This document shows, piece by piece, positions 17,213 through 27,014 of a stretch of DNA of 64,000 bases (positions are counted from its first letter, which is position 1; each line of letters opens with the position of its first letter). Below the pieces are notes generated by a model. It made no database searches and was not told the origin of the DNA. It saw only the letters and a program-made list of their open reading frames with translations. Origin of the DNA: CAVPDA01 sp963702495. GTDB lineage: Bacteria; Pseudomonadota; Gammaproteobacteria; Burkholderiales; Rhodocyclaceae. The position numbers were made by a program, and so were the translations under genes. Where the stretch lies: contig CAVPDA010000001.1 of NCBI GenBank assembly GCA_963702495.1, forward strand, positions 1 to 64,000, written 5' to 3'.

Positions 17213-18037
17213 TCATCGACCGAACAGCGCAGCGGCATTGCGGTAGGCAATGCGCGCGGCGACGTCGTCCGGCAACTCCTTGAGCCAGGCGCGCCCCGTT
17301 TTGGCCAGCCGGCCGATCTCGTCGAAACGACTGGGCGTCCACGTATCCGTGCCATAGAGAATCCGGTCCGGATACCGCAGCATCAACGCTCTCCACGCCG
17401 CGTCGAGGCGCCCATCCCCCAGCAAGTCGTTCCGGTACGAAATTTCAAGCCATAACGTATCATGTTTTTCGAGCAGTCGGGCGACATCCTCGATCGCGGC
17501 GTCGATGCCGGCGTGAGCCCACAGCACCCGTATCCGCGGATTCATGGCGAACAGCGTTTCCACCGCCACCGGGTCCGAATGGGCATGGAGCACCAGGTTG
17601 CCCGCCGCAGCCAGCTCGACCACCCTCTGCACGATCGGCGATCGCGCCTGCGCGCCGTGCAGATGGAACTCCCCGATTCCCTTGTAGATGCCCCGCTTCA
17701 AACGCGCTTCCAGGTAGGGAACGATGCTCGGATCGCGATGCCAGGTCGCCACGTCGGCGGGCGTGCGATAGGGCCGAAGTTCGGGAACGATGCGCTCCGG
17801 TGCCGCCTCGAACAGGCGCAACGTGCCCTCGTCCGGCGTGCTCGAGACCAGCGCGCGCTCGATGCCTGCCTCATCGAGCAGGCGGATCACCGCCTGCGGC
17901 GAAAAATGCGGCCAGGCGTCGCTGTTGTAATGGATGTGGGCGTCGAAGAGGGGCAGGGTTTGCGCCGCCGACCAGGATGGGACGGCGAGTGATAGAACGC
18001 AGACCAGGAAGGCCCTAATGCAGTGGTTATGGCGCAC
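17213..18037 (-). CDS. Exported amidohydrolase-family (TIM-barrel metal hydrolase) protein
   Basis: The product has 274 residues. A signal peptide (about 1-25, ending SWSAAQ) is followed by an amidohydrolase_2-type barrel. FDAHIHYNSDAW gives the first metal-binding HxH, GIGEFHLHG and LVLHAHSDP the middle histidines, VLWAHAG another, and ILYGTDTWTP the catalytic aspartate. Such enzymes hydrolyse or decarboxylate small substrates, and the specific one here is unknown. The signal peptide is unusual for the family and points to the periplasm. Confidence 0.8.
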   Translation of the reverse strand: MRHNHCIRAFLVCVLSLAVPSWSAAQTLPLFDAHIHYNSDAWPHFSPQAVIRLLDEAGIERALVSSTPDEGTLRLFEAAPERIVPELRPYRTPADVATWHRDPSIVPYLEARLKRGIYKGIGEFHLHGAQARSPIVQRVVELAAAGNLVLHAHSDPVAVETLFAMNPRIRVLWAHAGIDAAIEDVARLLEKHDTLWLEISYRNDLLGDGRLDAAWRALMLRYPDRILYGTDTWTPSRFDEIGRLAKTGRAWLKELPDDVAARIAYRNAAALFGR

Positions 18038-18078
18038 CGTCGGCTCGGTCTGCGGCGCGAACGTAACCCGCCGATGGT

Positions 18079-18519
18079 TCAGTGCATTTTTCGCGCCGGC
18101 GGAATGCGCAGCGGCACCACGGTGATGCCTTCATCCAGCAGTTCCACCGCTTGGTCCCGCGTCGCCAAACCGCGGATCGAACGAGCCGGCACCTCACTGT
18201 AATGGATGCGGCGCGCCTCCTCGGCAAAGTCCTCCCCGACATCGTCGGCCTGATCCAGCGCCTGCTGCATCAGCTTCAGCATCGCCTGCATGCCGGCGGG
18301 TTGCGGCGCCGCCGTGGCGTCACCCTCCTTCCGTTCACCGGCTCCGGCGGACGAGCCGCGCTTGACGCGCGGATTGGACGGCAAGCGGGCGATCTCGTGG
18401 TCACCGCAGACGGGACAGGTGACCGCACCCTCGCTCAGTTGCCGCGAAAACTCGTCGCCGGAAGCAAACCAGCCTTCGAAGCGATGCTGGTTAGCGCAGG
18501 AAAGATTGAGTACGATCAT
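18079..18519 (-). CDS. DUF1178 family protein
   Basis: The product has 146 residues. It opens MIVLNLSCANQHRFEGWF, has a CPVCGDH zinc-ribbon-like pair that with the N-terminal Cys and His could bind zinc, and ends with the conserved RGLATRDQAVELLDEGI segment. This is the DUF1178 pattern; function is unknown. A longer frame to 18861 exists, but the family start is at 18519. Confidence 0.85.
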   Translation of the reverse strand: MIVLNLSCANQHRFEGWFASGDEFSRQLSEGAVTCPVCGDHEIARLPSNPRVKRGSSAGAGERKEGDATAAPQPAGMQAMLKLMQQALDQADDVGEDFAEEARRIHYSEVPARSIRGLATRDQAVELLDEGITVVPLRIPPARKMH

Positions 18520-18781
18520 GAGATCAGCCCGGAAGAGACAATAGCGAAGCCATTCTACCATCCAATTGTCAGGCGCCCTGCGGCGTGACGGGACGCAGCT
18601 TATTCGCTTTCGCGCCCGGCGCAAATGACGATCGTCAAGACCGCGCTTCCCGACGCGGAGTAAATTTAGTATTGATTGAAGGCAACGCCATTGCGATACG
18701 ATTGTCGAATCGAGCGATCGGGCGCCAGCGCTCCAGTCAACGCTGAGGTTCGTCCGACGCCATACCCCGAAGGAGGCGTTC

Positions 18782-20074
18782 ATGAAGTCCGAGGGAAGCG
18801 AGTTCGCGGGCGCCATGTCCGATAACACCAGCCCCGCGCTCAGTGCCTCCGTGTCCGACACCGGAATCGTTCAGGGCCGGCGGGCATCCCTTGAAGGCCG
18901 CATGATGCGGCGCATGCTGGAATCGATGGGGCAGCCCCCGTTTCGCGTCAGACTGTGGAACGGCGAGGAGATCTCGTTCTGCGACACACCGTCGCAGCCG
19001 CTCGTCATCATCCGCGATCGCGCGACCTTGTTGATGCTTCTAGTCGATCCGGCATTTCGTTTCGGGGACGCCTACGCCGCCGGCGACATCGAGGTGGAAG
19101 GCAGCCTGACCCAGTTCATCGAGGCAGTGTATCGGGCCGAAGCGAAGATGCGATCACTCGGATTGATCGACCACCGCCGTCCCTCCCTGTTGAGCCGCCT
19201 GCGGCGCAATACCCTCACCCGCTCGCGCGACAACGTGCAGCATCACTACGACATCGGAAATTCGTTCTACGAGCTCTGGCTCGACCGTCAGATGCTCTAT
19301 ACCTGCGCCTATTTCGCCACCCCGGACGCCAGCCTGGAACAGGCTCAGGCTGCGAAGATGGATCTGGTGTGCCGCAAGTTGCGGCTGCATCCGGGAGAAA
19401 CGGTGGTCGAGGCCGGCTGCGGCTGGGGTGCGATGGCCCGGCACATGGCGCGCCACTACGGCGTCACGGTGAAGGCCTTCAATATCTCGCGCGAGCAGAT
19501 CGAGTACGCTCGCCAGCGTGCCTGCGCCGAAGGGCTCGACAGCCGTGTCGAGTACATCGAGGACGACTACCGCAGCATCGGCGGACGGTATGACGCCTTC
19601 GTTTCGATCGGCATGCTCGAACATGTGGGCCGCGACCACTACGGCGAACTGGGCGACGTCATCCGCCGCTGTCTGGCCGAGCACGGGCGCGGGTTGATCC
19701 ATACCATCGGACGGAACAAGCCCGCGCCGATGAATCCCTGGATCGAGAGGCGGATTTTCCCCGGCGCCTACCCCCCGACACTGCGCGAGATGATGGAGGT
19801 TTTCGAGCCGCAGGGTTTTTCCGTGCTCGACGTGGAGAACCTGCGCCTCCATTACGCCCGGACGCTGGAGCACTGGCTGGCGCGCTTCGAGCTGGCGAGC
19901 GGGCGCGTGCTGCAGATGTTCGATGAGCGCTTCGTGCGCATGTGGCGCCTGTACCTGGCCGGTTCCGCCGCGGCCTTCAACACCGGCGACATGCAGTTGT
20001 TCCAGGTCCTGTTCGCCTGCCCGGGCAACAACGATGTTCCCATGACACGCGATCATCTCCATGGCGGTGCGTGA
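18782..20074 (+). CDS. cfa: Cyclopropane-fatty-acyl-phospholipid synthase
   Basis: The product has 430 residues. It transfers a methylene group from SAM to unsaturated acyl chains of membrane phospholipids. An N-terminal domain of about 140 residues is followed by the catalytic part: VQHHYDIGNSFYELWLD, MLYTCAYF, the SAM loop VEAGCGWGAMARHMA (about 212-226), FNISREQIEYA, IGMLEHVG, and the C-terminal HYARTLEHWLARFE. A perfect AAGGAGG stands before the ATG. An FAD oxidoreductase follows by 18 bases on the same strand. Confidence 0.95.
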   Translation: MKSEGSEFAGAMSDNTSPALSASVSDTGIVQGRRASLEGRMMRRMLESMGQPPFRVRLWNGEEISFCDTPSQPLVIIRDRATLLMLLVDPAFRFGDAYAAGDIEVEGSLTQFIEAVYRAEAKMRSLGLIDHRRPSLLSRLRRNTLTRSRDNVQHHYDIGNSFYELWLDRQMLYTCAYFATPDASLEQAQAAKMDLVCRKLRLHPGETVVEAGCGWGAMARHMARHYGVTVKAFNISREQIEYARQRACAEGLDSRVEYIEDDYRSIGGRYDAFVSIGMLEHVGRDHYGELGDVIRRCLAEHGRGLIHTIGRNKPAPMNPWIERRIFPGAYPPTLREMMEVFEPQGFSVLDVENLRLHYARTLEHWLARFELASGRVLQMFDERFVRMWRLYLAGSAAAFNTGDMQLFQVLFACPGNNDVPMTRDHLHGGA

Positions 20075-20092
20075 AATGCGGGAGGCATCCGA

Positions 20093-21250
20093 ATGGAACG
20101 CTGCGATGCGTTGATCGTGGGCGGCGGCCCCGCCGGCTCCACCTGTGCCTGGAAGCTGCGGCAGGCCGGGATGGATGTCGTGGTGCTCGACAAGAAGGCG
20201 TTTCCCCGCGACAAGGTCTGTGCCGGCTGGATCACGCCCGCAGTGGTCGATGAACTGCAACTCGAGGTGGACGACTACCGCAGCGGCCTCGTGTTTCAGC
20301 CGATCACGGGCTTCCATACCGGCAGCCTCGGCGGCGACACGGTGCACACTCGGTACGGCCACCCGGTGAGCTACGGTATACGCCGCTGCGAATTCGACCA
20401 CTACCTGCTGCGGCGCAGCGGCGCCCGGCTGCGGCTCGGCGAAGCCTTGACCACGCTGCGCCGCGACGGCGACGGATGGATTGCCAATGACTCCCTTCGG
20501 GCCGGACTGATCGTCGGCGCCGGCGGACACTTCTGCCCGGTCGCCCGGTTCCTCGGCGCCAGGCTCGGCGCAAGCGAACAGGCGATCGCGGCCCAGGAGG
20601 TGGAGTTCGAACTCACGGCCAGCCAGGCACAGGAGTGCCGCGTGGCTGCGGACACGCCGGAGCTCTATTTCTGTCCTGACCTCAAGGGCTATGGCTGGTG
20701 TTTTCGCAAGGGCGATTTCCTGAACATCGGCCTCGGGCGCGAAGACAACCACAGGCTGTCGGACCAGACGGCCGCCTTCTGCGCATTCCTGCAGCAGCGC
20801 CGGCGCATTCCCAAGGACATTCCGACGCGCTTCAACGGCCATGCCTATCTGCTGTACAGCCACGCCTCGCGCCGGTTGGCGGACGACGGCGTGGTTCTGA
20901 TCGGGGATGCCGCCGGCCTAGCTCACCCGCAAAGCGGCGAGGGAATCCGCCCCGCGATCGAATCCGGGCTGCTCGCCGCCGATGTGGTCATTGCCGCGGC
21001 AGGCGACTATTCGAGGGCGAGGCTGGAGCCCTATCACGAGCGGCTCTGCGCACGCTTCGGTCCGCGCGGGGAGGGAAACGGCTTGTCGGACCGGCTGCCG
21101 GCGGTCGCCAAGGATGCGATCGGCAGGATGCTGCTGGGTTCGTCCTGGTTCGCCCGTCACGTGGTGCTCGATCGCTGGTTCCTGAACGTGGCCCAACCGC
21201 GGCTTGCGGACGCCAGATCGCGCGGCCCGCGCGTCGCGCCGTCGCATTGA
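20093..21250 (+). CDS. FAD-dependent oxidoreductase (geranylgeranyl-reductase-like)
   Basis: The product has 385 residues. The N-terminal GGGPAGSTCAWKLRQAG dinucleotide fold (about 9-25) is followed by DKKAFPRDKVCAGWI, CEFDHYLL, and the second FAD motif VVLIGDAAGLAHPQSGEGI (about 265-283). It belongs to the group 2 FAD monooxygenase / geranylgeranyl reductase family. Right behind cfa, it may act on the same lipids, for example by reducing or modifying acyl chains; this is inferred from the pairing. A GGGAGG ribosome site precedes it. Confidence 0.8.
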   Translation: MERCDALIVGGGPAGSTCAWKLRQAGMDVVVLDKKAFPRDKVCAGWITPAVVDELQLEVDDYRSGLVFQPITGFHTGSLGGDTVHTRYGHPVSYGIRRCEFDHYLLRRSGARLRLGEALTTLRRDGDGWIANDSLRAGLIVGAGGHFCPVARFLGARLGASEQAIAAQEVEFELTASQAQECRVAADTPELYFCPDLKGYGWCFRKGDFLNIGLGREDNHRLSDQTAAFCAFLQQRRRIPKDIPTRFNGHAYLLYSHASRRLADDGVVLIGDAAGLAHPQSGEGIRPAIESGLLAADVVIAAAGDYSRARLEPYHERLCARFGPRGEGNGLSDRLPAVAKDAIGRMLLGSSWFARHVVLDRWFLNVAQPRLADARSRGPRVAPSH

Positions 21251-21272
21251 GAGGTAGAGTCGGCGCGCCGGT

Positions 21273-21992
21273 TCAGCCGCCGGCGATATCCGCGACCGCC
21301 TGCCGCAGCGCCCGTGTCACCGCGTCACGCACGTTGCGCCAGTGGCGGCCGCTTCGCACGACGTGCTTCTGGTTGATCTCGAGTTCGATGCCGGCGTAGG
21401 CATCGGCCGGAAAGCGACGGCGCAGATAGGCCGTCAATCCATCGGACGTGCCGGCATAGGGATAATTGCGACGAACCCTCAGATCCGGCGCCTGCGCGGC
21501 GATCGCCGACTGCCAGCGCCGGCACAGGTCCGCCTCACCGGGCCGCGCCGGATCGTAGAGCAGACCGATGTCGGCATTGCGCACCTCGCCGTCGAGTTCC
21601 GGCGTGAAGCTGTGCGAAGCGATATGGATTACCCGCAGTCCGCGGCCGACTGCAGCGGCGATCTCGCCTTCCGCCCTGCTCCGATGCGGCAGGTAATAGC
21701 GATGCAGAATCTCGCGGCGAACTGCCGCGGGCGCGTCGCGCGTCGCCTCCGAGTAGAGCCGCGGATGACCGATGGACCGGTTGAGATCGATCAGCAGGCG
21801 GCTCGTGGTGGACACGAACAGCGGTGCCGCCAGTGCCACGGCCAATTCCCTGGCCATGGCCAGGGCACCGGCATCGTAGCCGCGGTGCGTTTGCAGCAGT
21901 TCTTCCCGCCCCAGGAAGAATATCCGGTATGCAGGCGGAATGCGATTGCCGCCATGCTCGCAGGTAATGACGAAGCGCCTCGTTTCGGCCAT
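21273..21992 (-). CDS. N-formylglutamate amidohydrolase family protein
   Basis: The product has 239 residues. Residues about 8-18 are ITCEHGGNRIP, the metal-binding start of the family. DAGALAMARELA, LLIDLNRS, IHIASHSFTPELDGEVRN and GIELEINQKH follow in the expected order. Family members are zinc hydrolases that cleave N-acyl or N-formyl amino acids. The start overlaps the stop of the GCS2-type ligase gene by one base (TGATG), so translation is coupled. This places it in the peptide-ligase operon rather than in histidine degradation. Confidence 0.85.
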   Translation of the reverse strand: MAETRRFVITCEHGGNRIPPAYRIFFLGREELLQTHRGYDAGALAMARELAVALAAPLFVSTTSRLLIDLNRSIGHPRLYSEATRDAPAAVRREILHRYYLPHRSRAEGEIAAAVGRGLRVIHIASHSFTPELDGEVRNADIGLLYDPARPGEADLCRRWQSAIAAQAPDLRVRRNYPYAGTSDGLTAYLRRRFPADAYAGIELEINQKHVVRSGRHWRNVRDAVTRALRQAVADIAGG

Positions 21993-23220
21993 CAGTCCAG
22001 TCCCGTGTACATGCGGCCGTCCTCCAGACAATCGCACAGCGCGGCGTAGACGGCCTGCAGCCGCGCCCGCGAGCAGTCCGCGCCTGCCGCCCGCAGGATG
22101 CGGCGGGCGAGCGGTCCCTGCTCCAGGATGGCCGAAAGGGGCTCGCGCCACGCCGCGCCGGACACGGCGTCACGTTGAAAAGCTTCGTCGATGAGGTGGC
22201 GCCACAGTTCCTGCGCCGCGCAGCGCGCCCCGGGAAAACCCAGCAGGCGCAGATATCCGGCGTCGTCGATCACGGCCCGGTCGGCATCGCGGACACAGTC
22301 GAAAAGAATCTCGGCCAGAGCGTCGCTGGTTACCGCCTGCTGTGCTTGCTGCGATTCCGCTGCCGCATCGTACAGGCGCTTCACCACCGCGATGGTCGCG
22401 GCGGCGATGGCCAGATCGGCCTGCGGGCATTCCTGCAGATCGATCACGCGAATCTCGACGGCATGGCGGTCGAAGCGCGCGATCGCACCATGGCAGTTCA
22501 GCCATTCGTGGCGCAGCACGCCTTGCGGGTCGAAGGCGGCGATGTCCCGGTACATCGGTGCGAGTATCCGTTCTTCGTAGTCGCCCCGGCTCGTCGCCGT
22601 TTCCGGAATGACGCGACCGATCAGCGCGGGAAGGCGCAGCGGATGGGTGCGGTAGGCCTCCATGCGGAAGTCCGCGAACCCCGTCGGGCGACCGTCGGCG
22701 ATGGGCGAGCTTGCGGCGAGCGCCGGCAGGATCGGCAGCACCAGTCTGGCGGCGGCATGCAGGCGCGCAAACTCGGTGTCGTCGGCGAAGGGCAGGTTGA
22801 CATGCATGCTCTGCAGGTTGGCCCAGCCGTGCCGTCTGCAGTCGAAGATGCGGTCGTAGGCGCGGTAGATCTCGGCGTGCTGGTGGGGCCACAGGCGAAT
22901 CTCGGCGCGCGGGTCCAGCCACGGGTGCATGGCGCCGGGCATGAGCCGGCCGCCGAGGGGAGCAAGGAGGCGGTTGATCGTCCCAATCTCGGCCTGGAAG
23001 GCCGCCACCAACGGTTCAAGGTGGGCATCCGGACGTGCATTCTTGAGTTCGACCAGATGCAGCACGAACTCATTGGACCAGGCGAGCTTCCCCGCGCAAC
23101 TTCGCATACGCTGCGTCCGCTCCCATCGCGCAGCAGTTGATCGGCAACCGGCAGCACCGACAGCGTGCGGCGGTCGACGATCATGTACTCCAGTTCGACG
23201 CCGTACGCCTGCAAAGGCAT
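21992..23220 (-). pseudogene. GCS2-type glutamate-cysteine ligase-like amidoligase, one frameshift
   Basis: About 409 residues are encoded if one frameshift is repaired. The start MPLQAYGVELEYMIVDRR is in one frame, and from KLAWSNEFVLHLVELKNARP onward the protein continues in another. The break lies near 23093 in the run CGCGGGGAAGC, where one G appears to be missing. Later GCS2 landmarks are GAMHPWLDPRAEIRLWPH, WANLQSMHVNLPFADD and the closing VEIRVIDLQECPQADLA. The family forms amide bonds between carboxylates and amines. Either the gene is recently broken or the base call is wrong; the rest is well conserved. Confidence 0.75.
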
Positions 23221-23238
23221 GTAGGGCTGGATCCCGGC

Positions 23239-24712
23239 TCACCGAAGAATGCCCCGCTTGCGCTCCTCGATGCGCCGCACGAACACACCCATCACCTCGC
23301 GATAGAGCGCATCCTTGAGCACCCCGTCCTCGTTGCCGGCATCCACATTGGGATTGTCGTTGACCTCGATGACGCAGCAGCGGCTCCCCACCTGCTTCAC
23401 GTCCACACCGTAGAAGCCATCGCCGATGAGATTGGCCGCCCGCAGCGCCACCGTCACCACCTCCTGCGGTGCCTCGCCCACGGACACGGCCAGGGTAGGA
23501 CCCTCCTCCAGCTTGCGCCGCTGCTCGTCGCGCCGGATCACCTGCCAGTGCCCGGCGGGAAACACATACTTGGCGACGAACAATGGGCGCCGGTCGAGGA
23601 TGCCGACGCGCCAGTCGAACTCCGTGGGCAGCCATTCCTGGGCGATGATCATCTCGGATTTTTCCAGCAGGGCGTTCACCTTCGCCGGCAGTTCGTTCTC
23701 GGCCTCCACTTTCACCACGCCACGGGAAAAGGAACTGTCTGGCTGCTTGAGCACGCACGGCAGCGACAGGTACGGAACGATCTGGTCCACGTTGTCCCGG
23801 TGCACCAGCAGCGTCTTCGGCGTGGCGATGTTGTGCCTTGCCAGCAGTTCCGCCACATAGACCTTGTTGTTGCACTTCAGGATCGAATCCGGATCGTCGA
23901 TCGTCACCAACCCTTCGGCCGCCGCGCGCCGTGAAAAGCGGTAGGTGTAATGATTGGCGAAGGTCGTGTCGCGGATGAACAGCGCGTCGAACTCGGTGCA
24001 ACCGCCCGATGTCGGCGCGGGTGATGAATTCCACCTGCAGTCCGACCGCCGCCGCCGCCTTCTCGAATTTGCGCAGGGCGTTGGCGTTCGACGGCGGCTC
24101 CGGATTGTCCGGATCGTGAAGGATCGCCAGATCGTAGCGCGCTCCCGCGCGCCGGCGCTGGAGTCGCCGCCGGCCGAGAAAATAGTCGCTGGCGGCTTCG
24201 ACCACGAATTCCTGGTGCTGCGGCGGTATGTCGCTGGCGGCGATGGCACGCACGCTGCGGATGCGCCACTGATCGCGATGACGCTCGAAACCCGCCCGCA
24301 GCAGCGGCGCCTGCAGCAGGTTGAAGAGTTGCCGGCTCAGGGCGTCGTAGCGGCTGGCGACGTTGCGCCCAAAATAGATGCTCAGCTCGAAGACGTCGGA
24401 CTTGATCGGCGCCAGCGAGCGCTGCACCAGTTCGTCCAGCCCCTCGGTGATGAGCCGCACCAGGTTCTGCGACTGCAGGTCCTCGATCGTCGTCACGCGA
24501 GGCAACGGCTTGTGCCCGCGCGCCTCGGCCAGCAGCGAGACGTAGTAGCCGAGGCTTTGGTAGCGGTAGGACTTGCACAGGTTGAAGACCTTGACGCAGC
24601 GGTCTTCGCCGTAGGCCGGATCGGCGAGATAGGTTCGCGCCGGAACCACGCTCACGCCGGGAATCTCGAGCGGCCAGTCGTGGGGATTGCTAACGACGAT
24701 GAGGATGCTCAT
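23239..24712 (-). pseudogene. RimK-like ATP-grasp ligase with RLAN N-terminal domain, one frameshift
   Basis: About 490 residues. The N-terminal RLAN-type domain (MSILIVVSNPHDWPLEIPGV, then YLADPAYGEDRCVKVFNLC and YQSLGYYVSLLAEARGHKP) is in one frame. The ATP-grasp part (EFDALFIRDTT, CVLKQPDSSFSRGVVKVEA, EWLPTEFDWRVGIL, GDGFYGVDVKQ, VIEVNDNPNVDAGNEDG) is in another. The break is near 24001, where one extra C fits best (CGGTTGCACCGAG). The enzyme should add an amino acid to a carboxylate using ATP. It overlaps the peptidase gene before it and precedes the GCS2-type gene by 18 bases. Confidence 0.78.
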
Positions 24713-25436
24713 GCTGCCCTCGCCGTGCCGGTGGCGGATGGATCACCAGCAGGTTGGCGTCGTGGGTCACGATGCCCAGCAGGACGGCGCCGAGCACGCG
24801 GTCGATGCTGATCCAGTAGTCGTGGGAAGGGCCATGTGGATGCGGCCCATAGGGGTCCGCCACCAGCACGCTGCGTTCCTTCCGGTCATAGCCGGCCATG
24901 ACGACGAAATGTCCGGCCGGCGCGCCGCGCACATCGTCCGGCCGGTCGTCCGGACCGTATTCCCGGGCGGCGCGGTAGAGATAGGTCGAGCTCAACCCCG
25001 TCAGGATGGGCAGCCGGCGGCGCAGCAGGCCGCGAATCAAGGGGCGCGACAGGTCGGTCAGGCGCAGCCGCCCGCCCAGGCTCAGGAACTCCAGATAGCC
25101 TTCGGTGACGTGCTGCAGGCGGGCGTCGTTCTTCGCCTGCCGCTGCCGCCGCAGGCGCTCGCCCAAATCCACCCCGCGCGCGAACCAGGTGGGATCGAAC
25201 ACCGTCAGGTTGTAGGTGTAGATGGTGGCCTGGTAGCCCCGGCGCAAAGCGTCGCAGGCCAGGAAAACGGCCACCGTGCCGCCGCGTTCCAGCTTGAGCG
25301 TGCGCGCGATGACTTCGTCAAGCACTTCCTCCGCCCCCCAATAGCGGTAGATGGCATGCAGGCAGGTGGGGCCGCAGGTCGTTTCGTCCGGCTGCGGCAG
25401 CATCCTGACAGGCAGGTGCAGCCTGTTTTGAAGCAT
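24690..25436 (-). CDS. C39-like cysteine peptidase
   Basis: The product has 248 residues and is intact. The N-terminal LPQPDETTCGPTCLHAIYRY carries the catalytic cysteine in the C39 pattern. GHFVVMAGYDRKER, about 150 residues later, holds the histidine, and VLVADPYGPHPHG the aspartate. Unlike bacteriocin exporters there is no ABC transporter domain and no signal peptide, so it is a stand-alone cytoplasmic enzyme. It heads the operon with two ligases and an amidohydrolase and overlaps the next gene by 23 bases. It probably matures or degrades the peptide made by the ligases. Confidence 0.75.
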   Translation of the reverse strand: MLQNRLHLPVRMLPQPDETTCGPTCLHAIYRYWGAEEVLDEVIARTLKLERGGTVAVFLACDALRRGYQATIYTYNLTVFDPTWFARGVDLGERLRRQRQAKNDARLQHVTEGYLEFLSLGGRLRLTDLSRPLIRGLLRRRLPILTGLSSTYLYRAAREYGPDDRPDDVRGAPAGHFVVMAGYDRKERSVLVADPYGPHPHGPSHDYWISIDRVLGAVLLGIVTHDANLLVIHPPPARRGQHEHPHRR

Positions 25437-25587
25437 GGCCGATGAATCCCGCTGAAGGAGCTGACGAGGCCATCATGATGAGCGCGGCGGCGCGGAAGGT
25501 AAAGCGGGCGCGGCAGCTTCGCGCTATCCTAGACCGTGCGCCGACCTCGGCCGCCTCGGCGAACCGCAGGGCCGAAGAGTCTCATGA

Positions 25588-25645
25588 TTCGTGGTGCCCG
25601 GAACCGGAGTCGAACCGGTACGCCTATGCGGCGAGGGATTTTAAG
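25588..25645. repeat. Left attachment site (58-bp direct repeat, partial tRNA-Leu)
   Basis: It is identical over 58 bases to 36529-36586. It covers the tRNA-Leu 3' end, from three bases beyond the CCA back into the anticodon loop. Beyond 25645 the sequence no longer follows the tRNA, so this is only a fragment. It marks the element's left junction. Confidence 0.92.
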
Positions 25646-25869
25646 AAAGCCGCGGGCCGTTTTCCTAACTCCTTGTCATTCCTAGATTCCCTCGCATGAC
25701 TTGACACAAGCCATTGACGTTACGCTGCATTATCCACGACAATTCACGACGTAGGGAGACACGCGAAACACACAGAAAACACATTCCGATAGAGACATCC
25801 TAGAGACACGCGGAGGCACCATGCAAGAGAGTTTCGGACAGTGGTTCAGTCAAACGTCGGTGGAACGCG
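25646..25869 (+). other. Region between left attachment site and integrase
   Basis: This AT-richer stretch of about 220 bases probably holds the integrase promoter. TTGACA occurs at 25701-25706 and TTGACG at 25713-25718. GAGACACGCG occurs twice, near 25758 and 25811, as a short direct repeat. An ATG at 25823 preceded by GGAGG is the best ribosome site, but its frame breaks within 30 codons, so the integrase's true N-terminus may also be frameshifted. Confidence 0.4.
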
Positions 25870-27014
25870 TTGTCTGTCTCTACCAAACGGTACATGGTCT
25901 TTGATCCGAAGACCGATGGACTGGCCGTTCTAGTTCTTCCCACAGGGAGAAAGAGCTTCGTCTTCGACTACTACACCCGAGGGGGACAGCGGCGGCGTGT
26001 CACTATCGGGCAAGTCGGACCTTGGACGGTCAAGGCTGCACAGGCCGAAGCCAGGCGGCTGCGGGTGGACACAGATCGCGGCGGCGATCCGCAGGGCGAA
26101 CGCCAGGCGGAGCGGCAGGCGGCAACGGTCAATGAATTGGCCGACATGCTGGAGCGCGAGCACCTGCAGCGGAAGCGCGCAAGCACCGTCAAGAGCTATG
26201 TTTCGATCCTCAAGACCATTCGCGGCGAGCTGGGCACCCGCAAAGTTGCCGACGTGTCGCACGTAACGTTGACCGCCTGCACCGCAAGCTGACCGCGAAG
26301 ACCCGACCCGGGCGAACCGGGTTATCGCTGTCCTGAGCAAGATGTTCTCGCTTGCGATCAAGCACGAAATGCGCGCGGCGAACCCGTGCAAGGGAATCGA
26401 GCGCAACCCGGACATCAAGCGCGAACGCTACCTGGCGGCGGACGAGCTGCTGCGGCTCATGGAAGCGCTGAACAATGCCCGTGACCAATCCGCGGCGGAT
26501 ATGGTGCGGCTGCTGCTGCTGAACGGCTCCCGGCGTCCGAAGTCTTGACCGCTACTTGGGAGCAATTCGACCTGCAGACCGGGGTATGGGTCAAGCCGGC
26601 GACCAACACCAAGCAGAACAAGATTCATCGAATTCCCCTTTCGCCCCCTGCCTGCAGATCCTCGCTGCGCGACATCAACCCGGCGCTACTGGCGTGGTGT
26701 TCGTCAACTGGGACGGCGCCCCATATCGGGACGTGCCGCGGGCATTCTGGGGCCGGCTCCTGATCGCCGCGGGGCTGCGCGGGCTGCGAATCCATGACCT
26801 GCGGCATTGCTATGCATGATTCCTTGCGAGTTCGGGCGCATCGCGCCCGCTGATGGGCGCCCTGCTAGGGCACTCGGCGGCGGCGACAACGGCACGATAT
26901 TCGCACTTGCTGGACGATGCGCTGCGCAAAGCCACCAACACGGTCGGCGCCATCATCTCGGGCGCCAAGCCGGCGGACGTGGTAGCGCTACCCGGGAGCA
27001 CGAAGAATGCCTAG
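25870..27014 (+). pseudogene. int: Tyrosine-type phage integrase, several frameshifts and one stop
   Basis: About 380 residues over three frames. The N-terminal arm-binding part (KRYMVFDPKTDGLAVLVLP, RKSFVFDYYTRGGQRRRVT) reads in the first frame. The catalytic part includes MFSLAIKHEMRAANPC, the TATWEQFDLQTGVWVKP block, LRIHDLRHCYA with the HxLRH box, and LLGHSAAATTARYSHLL with the nucleophile tyrosine. Single-base losses fit near 26268, 26301, 26540 and 26660. A TGA at 26817-26819 stands in frame where tryptophan is usual. The element uses a tRNA-Leu site, as this family often does. As read, it cannot make active integrase. Confidence 0.88.

Noticed and set aside
19154..20863. A 569-codon minus-strand frame opposite cfa and the FAD enzyme
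   Set aside because: Both plus-strand genes have clear families and ribosome sites, and the antisense product shows no domain.
21992..24712. A single 906-residue protein spanning both ligase genes
   Set aside because: The middle third is out of frame and lacks homology. The conserved parts show two separate genes, each with one frameshift, and a separate start at 23220.
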